Source: SYIM01 sp039800325
GTDB taxonomy: Bacteria; Pseudomonadota; Gammaproteobacteria; Burkholderiales; Burkholderiaceae_E
DNA length: 34,310 nucleotides
NCBI GenBank assembly: GCA_039800325.1
Contig: JBDLQY010000215.1
Span: 1 to 34,310 of the forward strand
Reading direction: 5' to 3'
A program made the position numbers and the translations under genes. The notes below the pieces were generated by a model that saw nothing but the letters and a program-made list of their open reading frames with translations, was not told where the DNA came from and searched no databases. Positions within the stretch are counted from its first letter, which is position 1, and the number at the start of each line of letters is the position of its first letter. This document shows, one piece after another, positions 1-7,666 of this stretch.

Positions 1-406
1 CCAGCATTTCGGCGGCGAGCTTCTCAAGCCGGCACTCGGTATAACGCATCGCAGCGGCGTTGTCCCCGTCAACCGAGCCGAAGTTGCCCTGACCGTCGAC
101 CAGCGGGTAGCGCAGTGAAAAATCCTGCGCCATGCGTACCAGCGTGTCGTAAATAGCGCTGTCACCATGGGGGTGGAACTTACCCATGACGTCGCCCACT
201 ACACGCGCGCACTTGACGTACGATCGATTCCAGACGTTGTTGGCCTCATGCATCGCGAACAGAACGCGACGGTGAACCGGCTTCAAACCATCGCGCACAT
301 CGGGCAGGGCGCGCCCGACGATAACGCTCATGGCGTAATCAAGATACGAGCGCCGCATCTCCTCTTCGAGGCTGATCGGCAGCGTTTCCTTGGCGAACTG
401 ATCCAT
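1..406 (-). CDS. gyrA: DNA gyrase subunit A, N-terminal part (cut by window edge)
   Basis: This is the first ~135 codons of the gyrase A subunit, which cuts and rejoins DNA to introduce negative supercoils with GyrB. The ATG lies at 406 and the frame stays open to base 1, so the rest of the gene is outside the window. Residues align with E. coli GyrA without an offset at the start: the SYLDYAMSVIVGRALPD block, the HPHGDSA segment and the MRYTE segment with the catalytic tyrosine (Tyr122) are all readable. In the quinolone-resistance region Ser83 and Asp87 are both present, so the sequence is wild type there. The gene is divergent from the deaminase gene that starts at 532. I see no strong Shine-Dalgarno sequence before this ATG, but the protein start matches the family well. 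Confidence 0.97.
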   Translation of the reverse strand, partial: MDQFAKETLPISLEEEMRRSYLDYAMSVIVGRALPDVRDGLKPVHRRVLFAMHEANNVWNRSYVKCARVVGDVMGKFHPHGDSAIYDTLVRMAQDFSLRYPLVDGQGNFGSVDGDNAAAMRYTECRLEKLAAEML

Positions 407-531
407 CAGGCTGGGTCCAACGAGCGCACGAAGCGCGTTGCGGTGATGACGGAGGGCATCGGTCTGGCTTGCGGCAGAAAGCCCCCGCAAAATCTTTGAA
501 TTTTATCATCGATGTGCTTAACTGGCGCCCC
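407..531. other. Divergent gyrA / deaminase intergenic region
   Basis: This 125-bp gap must hold promoters for gyrA (minus) and the deaminase gene (plus). An AT-rich block at about 488-512 is the only promoter-like part: on the minus strand it offers a TAAAAT hexamer, but I find no convincing -35 partner. No operator or RNA structure stands out. Confidence 0.4.
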
Positions 532-1887
532 ATGGCAAATCCCAGCTCAAGCGATACAAGCCTGATCGTGCCGGAGTGGATCGCGCCGGTGGTCCCAGCT
601 GGCCAGGTGCTGCGAGGGCATGCGCTGGCTGTACGTGCAGGCCGAATCGAAGCGGTTCTGCCTTTGGCCGAGGCCGACGCACGTTATCCGGATGCCGCCC
701 GTCAGGTACTCGATAGCCACCTGCTCATTCCCGGCCTGGTTAACCTGCATACACATGCCGCCATGTCGCTTCTGCGCGGCATCGGTGACGACCTGCCGCT
801 TGAGCGCTGGCTGCGCGAGCGCATTTGGCCTGCGGAGTCTCGGCTGGCGGGCCACGAGTTCGTACACGATGGCAGCCTGCTCGCAGCGCGCGAAATGCTT
901 CTGGGCGGTGTCACAACCTTTAACGACATGTATTTTTTCCCCGAGGCGACCGCCCAGGCTGCGCGTGCGTTGGGCATGCGCGTAGCCCTGGGATTGATCG
1001 TCATCGGCTTTCCGTCGGCCTGGGCATCCACGCCCGCCGACTACCTGCGCAAGGGGCTGAACCTGCGCGACGAGTTGCGTGGCGAAGAGCGTTTGTCGTT
1101 CTGCCTGGCGCCGCATGCGCCTTATACGGTAGACGAAGATACCCTGCGCCAGGTGGCCATGCTGGCCAATGAGCTCGAGCTGCCTGTCCATATTCATGTG
1201 CACGAAACCGCCACTGAGGTGGACGACAGCATTCGCCAGCACGGCCGGCGTCCGCTGGATCGTCTAGACGCACTCGGGCTGGTCGGGCCTCAGCTTCTTG
1301 CTGTTCACGCCGTGCACCTGACGCCCGCCGAAATCGATCTACTGGGTGAACGCGGTGCATCGGTTGCCCACTGCCCGCACTCCAATCTCAAGCTCGCAAG
1401 CGGCATCGCCCCGGTCGCACAGCTGCTAAAGACTGGTGTCAACGTCGGCATCGGCACAGATGGATCCGCCAGTAATAACCGGCTCGACCTGCTGCAGGAA
1501 GCCCGAACGGCCACGCTGCTGGCCAAGGCAAACGCGCACGATGCCGCCGCCTGGCCGGCTCATCGCGTGTTGCATGCGCTCACTTTAGGAGGGGCCCAGG
1601 CGCTGGGTCTCGATAGCCGAATTGGCTCGATCGAGGCCGGAAAATGCGCTGACCTGGTGGCTATCGACCTGTCGGCAACCGAGCTCAGCCCGATTTTTGA
1701 CCCGGTTGCGCAACTGGTTTATGCCGCCGGGCGCGAACATGTCAGTCACGTCTGGATTGACGGGGTACCTGTTGTTGAAAAGCGACAACTTGTTTTGCGT
1801 TCGGCCATATCCGCCGTCGGAGAAGTTCTCGGACGAATGGCCGTGTGGCAAAATCGTGTCCAAGTGGCGTTAGAAATTCCGTCATAG
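532..1887 (+). CDS. mtaD: TRZ/ATZ-family amidohydrolase, probable 5-methylthioadenosine/S-adenosylhomocysteine deaminase
   Basis: The 451-residue protein belongs to the metal-dependent TRZ/ATZ (chlorohydrolase-like) amidohydrolases. Family members deaminate S-adenosylhomocysteine, 5'-methylthioadenosine or related purines in the cytoplasm. Visible metal-site motifs are the NLHTH pair (His73, His75), the HIHVHET block (His220-Glu225) and GTDGSAS (Asp310). The stretch after the first His pair (SLLRGIGDDLPL) is typical of MtaD proteins. I chose the ATG at 532; an in-frame TTG at 469 would add 21 residues unlike the family N-terminus. There is no clear ribosome-binding site. It sits between gyrA and ompA, a position I associate with Burkholderiales genomes. 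The exact substrate cannot be decided: guanine, 8-oxoguanine and triazine deaminases share this fold. Confidence 0.85.
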   Translation: MANPSSSDTSLIVPEWIAPVVPAGQVLRGHALAVRAGRIEAVLPLAEADARYPDAARQVLDSHLLIPGLVNLHTHAAMSLLRGIGDDLPLERWLRERIWPAESRLAGHEFVHDGSLLAAREMLLGGVTTFNDMYFFPEATAQAARALGMRVALGLIVIGFPSAWASTPADYLRKGLNLRDELRGEERLSFCLAPHAPYTVDEDTLRQVAMLANELELPVHIHVHETATEVDDSIRQHGRRPLDRLDALGLVGPQLLAVHAVHLTPAEIDLLGERGASVAHCPHSNLKLASGIAPVAQLLKTGVNVGIGTDGSASNNRLDLLQEARTATLLAKANAHDAAAWPAHRVLHALTLGGAQALGLDSRIGSIEAGKCADLVAIDLSATELSPIFDPVAQLVYAAGREHVSHVWIDGVPVVEKRQLVLRSAISAVGEVLGRMAVWQNRVQVALEIPS

Positions 1888-1907
1888 GGATTTCTTCGCG
1901 GGTACGT

Positions 1908-1938
1908 CCCGACAAGTTTTAGTCGGGTCTTGTTTTAT
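1908..1938 (+). terminator. Possible intrinsic terminator after the deaminase gene
   Basis: A six-base-pair stem (CCCGAC at 1908-1913 with GTCGGG at 1922-1927) encloses an eight-base loop and is followed by a T-rich tract (TCTTGTTTTAT). It lies 20 bases after the deaminase stop. The stem is short and the T run is interrupted, so it may be a weak terminator or part of the ompA leader. Confidence 0.5.
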
Positions 1939-1997
1939 CGATGATGGTTTGCTTTCTGCTTATCCGTCGTCGCCTTGATTTCACCGAGAGGAGCAAC

Positions 1998-2663
1998 ATG
2001 AACAAACCGGTCACACTGGCGTATGCCGTCGCAGCGGCCCTGATCGCCGCGTCTTCCGTTTCGGTCGCGCAGCAGATCGACCCCAAGAACAGCGGCTACG
2101 TCGCAAGCCCCGACAACAACGTCGTCAAGAGCGGCGCTGGTCTGTGCGTGCGCACTGGCTATTTCACGCCGGCCAACGCCATCAAAGGCTGCGATGACGA
2201 TCTGTTGCCCAAGCCCGCCCCGGCTCCGGCTCCTGCGCCCGCACCGGCTCCGGCCCCCGCTCCTCGTCCCGCGCCGGCCCCGGCCCCGGCTCCGGCGCCT
2301 ACCAGCGAAAAGGTCACTTTCGCGGCCGACGCCTTCTTCGACTTCGACAAGTCTGTGGTCAAGCCCGAGGGCCGCGCCAAGCTTGACGATCTGGTCGGCA
2401 AAATCCGTGGCATCACCCTTGAAGTCGTGATCGCGGTCGGTCACACCGATAGCGTCGGCACCGACGCTTACAACCAGCGTCTGTCCGTGCGCCGTGCTGA
2501 GGCCGTTAAAGCCTATCTGGTCAGCAAGGGCATTCCCGCCAACCGCATCTACACCGAAGGCAAAGGCGAGAAGCAGCCCGTGGCTGACAACCGCACCGCC
2601 GCCGGTCGCGCCAAGAACCGCCGCGTCGAAGTCGAAGTCGTGGGCACCCGTCCGCGTCGTTAA
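1998..2663 (+). CDS. ompA: OmpA-family outer membrane protein with Ala-Pro linker
   Basis: This 221-residue protein has three parts. It begins with a Sec signal peptide (about residues 1-24, ending near SVAQQ). A short periplasmic or surface segment with two cysteines follows. The C-terminal OmpA/MotB-like domain (about 107-215) binds peptidoglycan; readable family motifs are FDFDKSVVKPEG, VGHTDSVGTDAYNQRLSVRRA and GRAKNRRVEVEV. Between the last two parts lies an Ala-Pro repeat of 29 residues (73-101). The N-terminal part is too short for the eight-stranded barrel of E. coli OmpA; short Burkholderiales OmpA proteins have the same design. The ATG at 1998 is preceded by a good GAGAGGAG ribosome-binding site. 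An in-frame start at 1941 would place a non-signal sequence in front and is rejected. A strong terminator follows the gene. Confidence 0.93.
   Translation: MNKPVTLAYAVAAALIAASSVSVAQQIDPKNSGYVASPDNNVVKSGAGLCVRTGYFTPANAIKGCDDDLLPKPAPAPAPAPAPAPAPAPRPAPAPAPAPAPTSEKVTFAADAFFDFDKSVVKPEGRAKLDDLVGKIRGITLEVVIAVGHTDSVGTDAYNQRLSVRRAEAVKAYLVSKGIPANRIYTEGKGEKQPVADNRTAAGRAKNRRVEVEVVGTRPRR
2214..2300 (+). repeat. Ala-Pro dipeptide repeat in OmpA
   Basis: These 29 codons encode alternating Pro and Ala, broken by a single Arg (residue 90). Codons vary (CCG/CCC/CCT, GCC/GCT/GCG), so the repeat is conserved at the peptide level more than at the DNA level. It is probably a stiff periplasmic spacer between the outer-membrane part and the peptidoglycan-binding domain. 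Confidence 0.9.
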
Positions 2664-2701
2664 CCGAGACGCCGATCCGGGCCTCCCGGGGCCTGGGTCT
2701 G

Positions 2702-2735
2702 AAAAGCCCCGTCTTTTTCGACGGGGTTTTTTTTT
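2702..2735 (+). terminator. Rho-independent terminator of ompA
   Basis: CCCCGTC (2707-2713) pairs perfectly with GACGGGG (2720-2726) across a TTTTTC loop. Nine T residues follow (2727-2735). An AAAA run before the stem could give weak function on the other strand. It separates the highly expressed ompA from ubiG. Confidence 0.95.
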
Positions 2736-2761
2736 GCAAACCCTGACCGGAGTCTTGTGCA

Positions 2762-3484
2762 ATGTCCCAACCCACCACCACAGCCAACGCTGATGCGGCC
2801 GAGCTCGCCAAATTTCAGGCACTCGCGGCCAAATGGTGGGACCCAAACGCCGAATTCCGACCCTTGCACGAAATCAATCCACTTCGTCTGGGCTGGATTG
2901 AGGCCAAGATCAGTCTCAGCGGCAGGCGCGTACTTGATGTCGGGTGCGGCGGCGGCATACTAGCCGAGGCCATGGCTGGACGCGGTGCTGATGTGCTGGG
3001 CATAGACCTGGCGGAACGCTCACTGGCGGTCGCTGAGTTGCATGCACTCGAAAGCGGGGCCCAGGTCCGGTATGAGCGCGTCGCAGCCGAGGACCTGGCC
3101 GCGCGCGAACCCGCTGGCTTTGACGTGGTCACCTGCATGGAAATGCTCGAGCACGTGCCAGATCCGCAGTCGACGATTCGGGCCTGCGCCACCCTGGTCA
3201 AGCCGGGCGGCTGGGTATTTTTCTCGACCATCAATCGCAATCCGAAGTCGTTTCTGTTTGCCATCATTGGTGCCGAGTACATCCTGCGGCTGCTGCCGAA
3301 GGGTACGCATGAGTACGCCCGCTTCATCCGACCGTCTGAGCTTGCCACCGGGGCCCGCAGCACCGGTCTTGATGAGCTTGCCTGGACCGGACTGACCTAC
3401 AATCCGCTCACACGGCAGTACCGCCTCGACGCGCGTGACCTGAGCGTCAACTACGTGGGCGCTTTTCGGCGGGCGTCCCAATAA
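2762..3484 (+). CDS. ubiG: Ubiquinone biosynthesis O-methyltransferase
   Basis: The 240-residue protein is UbiG, which carries out both O-methylation steps of ubiquinone biosynthesis using S-adenosylmethionine. The UbiG N-terminal signature (KFQALAAKWWDPNAEFRPLHEINPLR, residues 17-42) is present. The SAM-binding motif I (VLDVGCGGGIL, residues 57-67) follows, and the EMLEHVPDP and GTHEYARFIRPSEL segments are typical. The length matches the family. The ATG at 2762 has a GGAG about ten bases upstream. The gene starts 27 bases after the ompA terminator, and gph follows after 15 bases, so ubiG and gph form a two-gene unit. This gene order is common in proteobacteria. Confidence 0.96.
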   Translation: MSQPTTTANADAAELAKFQALAAKWWDPNAEFRPLHEINPLRLGWIEAKISLSGRRVLDVGCGGGILAEAMAGRGADVLGIDLAERSLAVAELHALESGAQVRYERVAAEDLAAREPAGFDVVTCMEMLEHVPDPQSTIRACATLVKPGGWVFFSTINRNPKSFLFAIIGAEYILRLLPKGTHEYARFIRPSELATGARSTGLDELAWTGLTYNPLTRQYRLDARDLSVNYVGAFRRASQ

Positions 3485-3499
3485 CGGACCAATTACCCT

Positions 3500-4165
3500 A
3501 TGTTTTCTTTTCAAGCTCAGGCCGTCTTTTTTGATCTGGACGGCACCTTGGCCGATACAGCGCCCGACCTTGCGGCACCGATTCACCTGATGCGCGCAGC
3601 CCGAGGACTGCCACCGATCGACGAATCACAGCTGCGTCCGTTTACCTCCATGGGCGCACGGGGCCTGCTGGGCCAGGGCTTCAAGGTCAAGCCCAGTGAC
3701 GCCGAGTTCGAGACCTTGCGCGCCGAGTTTCTGGCCCACTATGAAAAAGACCTGGTGCGTCATACGGTTCTGTTTGAGGGTATGCATCAGGTGCTCGCCG
3801 AGCTTGATGCCGCCGGTATTCGCTGGGGTGTCATCAGCAACAAGGTTGAGCGCTATGTTCGCCCCATTCTGGCCGGCTTGGGATTGATCGATCGGTCCGT
3901 CTGTGCCATTGGCGGCGACACCGCCGCGCATCCCAAACCGCATCCTGCGCCCCTGCTACTGGGCGCCTCACAGGCCCAAGTCGACCCCACTCGATGCATC
4001 TATATCGGTGATGACCTGCGCGACATCGAAGCCGGCCGGGCCGCTGGCATGGGCACTGTGGCGGCTGCCTACGGCTACTGCGGGGAGGCGCATCCGCCCC
4101 ATGCCTGGGGAGCAGACTTTCTCATCGATCATCCCGCGCAGCTGATGCGACTGCTGCCGCGTTAA
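3500..4165 (+). CDS. gph: HAD-family phosphoglycolate phosphatase
   Basis: This 221-residue haloacid-dehalogenase hydrolase hydrolyses 2-phosphoglycolate, removing the product of damaged DNA 3' ends or photorespiration-like side reactions. HAD motif I is FFDLDGTLADT with nucleophile Asp12 and acid/base Asp14. Motif II lies in GVISNK, the lysine in HPKPHP, and motif III is YIGDDLRDIEAG. The cap-domain sequence after motif I (APDLAAPI..MRAARGL) is typical of Gph. It is translated just after ubiG, a common pair. Related HAD enzymes such as N-acetylmuramic acid 6-phosphate phosphatase (MupP) look alike, so the substrate is probable rather than certain. The stop is only two bases from the stop of the convergent acyl-CoA dehydrogenase gene, with no room for a terminator. 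Confidence 0.9.
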   Translation: MFSFQAQAVFFDLDGTLADTAPDLAAPIHLMRAARGLPPIDESQLRPFTSMGARGLLGQGFKVKPSDAEFETLRAEFLAHYEKDLVRHTVLFEGMHQVLAELDAAGIRWGVISNKVERYVRPILAGLGLIDRSVCAIGGDTAAHPKPHPAPLLLGASQAQVDPTRCIYIGDDLRDIEAGRAAGMGTVAAAYGYCGEAHPPHAWGADFLIDHPAQLMRLLPR

Positions 4166-4167
4166 GC

Positions 4168-5823
4168 TCAGCGCGGTAGGGCCCGCGCGACGATGGCTGC
4201 GGTATCAAGGCCGGGCGGCAGCGTACCGAAGTTGAAACCGGCTGTGTCCAGTCCGCCTAAACGGCTGGCGCACCAGGCATCGGCCACTGCGGCCGGAGCG
4301 TGTTGCAACAACAGAGCCGCCTGCCACAGACAGGCCAATTGCTCGCTCAGATAGCGCGCCTGACCGGGATCTTCGCCAGACTGCGCCAGCATGGTGTCGA
4401 GTTGTGCCGATGCGCGGTCAAAGCGGCGGTCAGCGCCACGAACAACAGACAACTCAGCGCGCAGCGCCTCTACGCTGTCGGTCTGTCGCCCGAGCACCCG
4501 CAGCACATCAAGACAGATTACGTTGCCAGATCCCTCCCAGATTGAGTTCACCGGCATCTCGCGGTACAGACGGGCCATGGGAGCTTCCTCGGTGTAGCCA
4601 TTACCACCCAAGACCTCCATGGCCTCGGCCGCGAAGCTGGGTCCTCGTTTGCAGATCCAGTATTTGGCCAGCGGCGTACCCAGACGTAACAGAGCAGCGG
4701 CAGACGCGTCGTCGCGCTGATCGAGCGCCCGCGCCAGTCGCAGGCTGAGTGCGGTGGCTGCCTCTGATTCGATGGCCAGATCGGCGAGTACGTTGCGCAT
4801 CAGCGGCTGTTCGATCAATGCATGACCAAACGCAGAGCGTAATGACGCATGATGCAAGGCGTTGGCCAGGGCCCAGCGCATCATGCCGGCCGTGCCCAGC
4901 GCACAATCGAGCCGAGTCAGGTTGCCCATTTCGAGAATGGTGGCGATGCCACGTCCAGCCTCGCCCAACCGATAGGCAACAGCCCCGTCGAGTTCAAGCT
5001 CCGATGACGCGTTGGAACGATTCCCCAGTTTGTCCTTGAGACGCTGGATGGTCAGTGCGTTGGGTTGACCGTCATTCAGCCAGCGCGGCATGAAAAAACA
5101 ACTGGGCGATCGTCCATCACCAACGCCTTCCTGCGCCAGGACCAGAAAGGCATCACACATCGGCGCCGATAGAAACCATTTATGGCCAGTCAGGGTGAAA
5201 CGTTCACCCCACTGATCCTCGCCTGCAGGCTCGGCATGCGTGCGATTAGCGCGTACATCAGAGCCACCCTGCTTTTCGGTCATACCCATGCCGATCAGCG
5301 CACCCTGCTTCGCATGCACTGGCCCAACACTTGGGTCGTAGCGCCGCGACAGCAGCGCCGGCAACCAGTCTCGCGCCAGGGCAGGATTGCGGGCAATCAC
5401 CGGTATCGCCGCATAGGTCATCGTGACCGGGCACTGAGTACCGTTTTCGACCTGCGCAAACATCAGGTAACGGGCAGCACGCGCGACCTGAACGCCAGGC
5501 CCGGGCGCAGCCCAGGGTTCGCTGTGCGTGCCGGTTTCCAGCAGACGGGTCATCAAGGCGTGCCAGGCAGGATGGAATTCAACGCGATCGATGCGACGTC
5601 CAAAACGATCATGCGTACGCAGCCTGGGCGGATACTCGTTGGCCAGACGTCCCAGTTCGAGGGTGTCTGACTGTCCAAGATCAGCGCCGAGCGTGCGCAG
5701 CGATTCGGTGAAGCGTCCTGCACCATGGGCTTGGCAGTGCTGGATGAGTGCCTGATCGGAATCGAACAGGTTCAGATCCTGCAGGGCTGTGGCCTGGTTG
5801 AAGACTTCGTGGGTCTGCCGCAT
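4168..5823 (-). CDS. AidB-like acyl-CoA dehydrogenase
   Basis: The 551-residue flavoprotein belongs to the AidB branch of acyl-CoA dehydrogenases; E. coli AidB is about 541 residues. The N-terminal start (TREVFNQ-like, here MRQTHEVFNQ) and the GMGMTEKQGGSDVR, TGHKWFLSAP and SIWEGSGN segments are AidB hallmarks. Glu430 in IWEGSGN corresponds to the catalytic-base glutamate of the family. AidB is linked to protection from alkylating agents and has weak isovaleryl-CoA dehydrogenase activity; the natural substrate is unsettled. The ATG at 5823 has a GGAG upstream. It starts 34 bases after the soxA stop on the same strand, so it is probably the last gene of that operon, at the place where soxB is often found. 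Confidence 0.88.
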   Translation of the reverse strand: MRQTHEVFNQATALQDLNLFDSDQALIQHCQAHGAGRFTESLRTLGADLGQSDTLELGRLANEYPPRLRTHDRFGRRIDRVEFHPAWHALMTRLLETGTHSEPWAAPGPGVQVARAARYLMFAQVENGTQCPVTMTYAAIPVIARNPALARDWLPALLSRRYDPSVGPVHAKQGALIGMGMTEKQGGSDVRANRTHAEPAGEDQWGERFTLTGHKWFLSAPMCDAFLVLAQEGVGDGRSPSCFFMPRWLNDGQPNALTIQRLKDKLGNRSNASSELELDGAVAYRLGEAGRGIATILEMGNLTRLDCALGTAGMMRWALANALHHASLRSAFGHALIEQPLMRNVLADLAIESEAATALSLRLARALDQRDDASAAALLRLGTPLAKYWICKRGPSFAAEAMEVLGGNGYTEEAPMARLYREMPVNSIWEGSGNVICLDVLRVLGRQTDSVEALRAELSVVRGADRRFDRASAQLDTMLAQSGEDPGQARYLSEQLACLWQAALLLQHAPAAVADAWCASRLGGLDTAGFNFGTLPPGLDTAAIVARALPR

Positions 5824-5857
5824 GGAAGCTCCAGCCTGATCGATGTTGATCGTTGAA

Positions 5858-6697
5858 CTAAGGACGCACCCCAGGCCCCTCTAGCGGCATGCCCGCAGCA
5901 CGACGCATAAGATACGCCTCCAGTGCCAGGTAAGCACCATCGCCCGAGGGAAACGGCTCTGCCCGAATGCCGGCAAGACACCCGCGGATGCGGCGCTCGA
6001 TCGAACCCACAGACTCCCACTGCAGGCGGTAGACCGGATAGGCGGTGGGGTGAGCCTGAGGGATAGGGCTTCCGCCCAGTCTGCGACCCGCGAGGTCGTC
6101 ATGGCACTGCGCGCAGGACAGGGCAAGCTGCCCGAAGGGCTGTCGCCAGAGGCGCTCGCCAGCCCCCTGTAGCTCGTGTAGCGGCGCCTGATCGGGCGCC
6201 CGTATGAGCGCCCCGCGCGAGGCCAGAGACACGGCCGCCTCCAGCGCCAGGGCTTGCGACGACTCGCGCGGCCAGGCGGGCGCTTGCTGATGCGCGACGC
6301 GACAATTCGACAGCCGATCCCGCAAGGACAGCACACGCCCCAATCGATCATCCCAGGCGGGATAGCGGGCCGCGACCCCGCTCATCGCCTGATCGAGCTC
6401 ACCGTGACAGCTGGCACATGACTGGCCAGCTTGAGGGGCCCGGGTATTCCACAGCGCGCGACCCTGCGCGACGGCCAGCATGGCCGGATTCTGCCCATCA
6501 TCCAGCTGCAGCGCGCGCGCGGTCGGGCTCATGAACTGCAGTCCCGAACGGCGATCATCGGTACCCGCCTGCCCAGTACTCGGCGGAATTTGTTCGCGGG
6601 CCATTGCAGACATAAGCAGGCACTGCCCGATCAGCAAGAGACCCGCCGTTAGAAGTCTGCTTATTCGTCCCGCTTTGCTGCGTGAGTGGGAAATCAT
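5858..6697 (-). CDS. soxA: Sulfur-oxidation c-type cytochrome SoxA
   Basis: SoxA with SoxX forms the periplasmic cytochrome that links thiosulfate to the SoxY cysteine. The 279-residue protein has a signal peptide (about residues 1-33) and two haem-binding motifs, CASCH (94-98) and CAQCH (195-199), so it is the dihaem type. The GGSPIPQAHPTAYPVYRLQW segment is characteristic of SoxA. Cys240 in RIRGCLAG is the expected active-site cysteine, which is a persulfide haem ligand in characterised SoxA. The ATG at 6697 overlaps the soxZ stop by four bases (ATGA), which fixes the start; an upstream in-frame TTG at 6712 is less likely. It is the last recognisable sox gene in the cluster. Confidence 0.95.
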   Translation of the reverse strand: MISHSRSKAGRISRLLTAGLLLIGQCLLMSAMAREQIPPSTGQAGTDDRRSGLQFMSPTARALQLDDGQNPAMLAVAQGRALWNTRAPQAGQSCASCHGELDQAMSGVAARYPAWDDRLGRVLSLRDRLSNCRVAHQQAPAWPRESSQALALEAAVSLASRGALIRAPDQAPLHELQGAGERLWRQPFGQLALSCAQCHDDLAGRRLGGSPIPQAHPTAYPVYRLQWESVGSIERRIRGCLAGIRAEPFPSGDGAYLALEAYLMRRAAGMPLEGPGVRP

Positions 6698-7017
6698 TCC
6701 ACGTTCAGCCAAACACGCTCTTCATGGGTGAAACCATGATCGCCTCGCCACCGCAGCGTCAACTCGCCACTGCGCTCGGCGATCACCGTGAAGGCGAGGT
6801 AAGGATTGGCTGATACAGCGGGAAAGATCTGGGCTGAAAACACGGGCTCGCCCAGGTACGTACAACTGAAATGGCGAATAATGTCGCGCGCCAGCAGTTC
6901 GCCCGTAGCACTGCGCCGATGCCCGCTCTCCATCGGATGCCCCAGGGTGGCTCGCACGGTCACCGGCTCGCCCGCCCGCACCCGCTGCGGCACCTGAACA
7001 AGTGCGCGGACGCTCAC
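6694..7017 (-). CDS. soxZ: Thiosulfate-oxidation carrier complex protein SoxZ
   Basis: SoxZ is the partner of SoxY in the periplasmic carrier complex. The sequence shows the family signature: HPMESGHRR, then FSCTYLGEPVFSA and PAVSANPYLAFT, ending with a beta-rich GDHGFTHEERVWLNVE tail. There is no signal peptide, as expected, because SoxZ is exported together with SoxY by the Tat pathway. No ATG fits. I chose GTG at 7017, giving 107 residues (the usual family size is about 100-110), but GTG at 7041 (115 residues) is also possible; neither has a strong ribosome-binding site. soxY ends 64 bases upstream and soxA overlaps the end by four bases. Confidence 0.92.
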   Translation of the reverse strand: MSVRALVQVPQRVRAGEPVTVRATLGHPMESGHRRSATGELLARDIIRHFSCTYLGEPVFSAQIFPAVSANPYLAFTVIAERSGELTLRWRGDHGFTHEERVWLNVE

Positions 7018-7081
7018 GGATGATCTTTCACGAGCGAACACCTTTGTCTGGGCCAAGGCTGAATTCGACTGCCAGCAGGCC

Positions 7082-7666
7082 TCATGAATCACCCTCGATG
7101 CAGGCTGCGAGCGTGACCACCACGGCCTGCCTGTGCACCCACACACTGCCGTCGGACATCCGCGCGATCGCCACAACCGCCTGCGACGTGGCCAGCCGAA
7201 TACGGGTGGATACCTGCGCGAGTCCGCTACGGGGTGTCAGGTGGAAGCGTACGACCTCAGGCTGAGGATTACGATCAGCGAAGAGCGCAATAGCCTGCAC
7301 GTGATCAGCCGCCGTCATAGGCGATTCAACCTGAACGGTGACAGGGACCACATTGCCGTTATCGATCAGAGGCGCCACGTCGATTGTGACGCGACCGGTC
7401 TGTAGGGGCGCACCCTGAGTGAAGGCATCGATAGCCGCTGCCAGCGACGATGCCGGTGCAACGACATCGTCAGAATGTGAAGCAGCAGACGGCGCAAGCG
7501 TCGCACCCAGCGAGGGCGCGCAGACCAAAGCATTAGCCAAACCCATCAGGCTGCCAGCGGCCACTATTCGGCGGCGCGCAATCATGCCGTCAAGTGCGCC
7601 ACCGGGCGCCTGCGAAGACGCTGCCTTGTCATGGGTACACCGTGAAGTCCGTGCCACATCACTCAT
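7082..7666 (-). CDS. soxY: Thiosulfate-oxidation carrier protein SoxY with atypical C-terminus
   Basis: SoxY carries sulfur intermediates on a cysteine at the end of a flexible C-terminal arm. The 194-residue protein has a Tat-type twin-arginine segment (ARRRIVAAG, residues 30-38) and hydrophobic stretch. The family core follows: NGNVVPVTVQVESPMTAADHV, FHLTPRSG and VSTRIRLATSQAVVAIARMSDGS. Canonical SoxY ends in VT(I/L)GGCGG. Here the tail reads VTLAACIEGDS, with Cys189 five residues from the end and all flanking glycines replaced or shifted. I read the codons directly and no other frame restores GGCGG. The start ATG overlaps the soxX stop (ATGA at 7663-7666). The protein may be a SoxY specialised for another substrate or partner. 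Confidence 0.92.
   Translation of the reverse strand: MSDVARTSRCTHDKAASSQAPGGALDGMIARRRIVAAGSLMGLANALVCAPSLGATLAPSAASHSDDVVAPASSLAAAIDAFTQGAPLQTGRVTIDVAPLIDNGNVVPVTVQVESPMTAADHVQAIALFADRNPQPEVVRFHLTPRSGLAQVSTRIRLATSQAVVAIARMSDGSVWVHRQAVVVTLAACIEGDS

Noticed and set aside
167..499. 110-codon open frame on the plus strand over gyrA
   Set aside because: It is antisense to the clearly recognisable gyrA N-terminus on the minus strand and has no recognisable domain.
7082..7105. Frameshift or truncation as the cause of the odd SoxY tail
   Set aside because: The other two frames do not give GGCGG, the cysteine is kept at the expected place, and the stop fits the operon spacing.
7018..7176. A 160-residue SoxZ with an extended N-terminus
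   Set aside because: The extension overlaps the soxY 3' end in another frame and is unlike SoxZ, whose start at 7017 or 7041 gives the usual family size.
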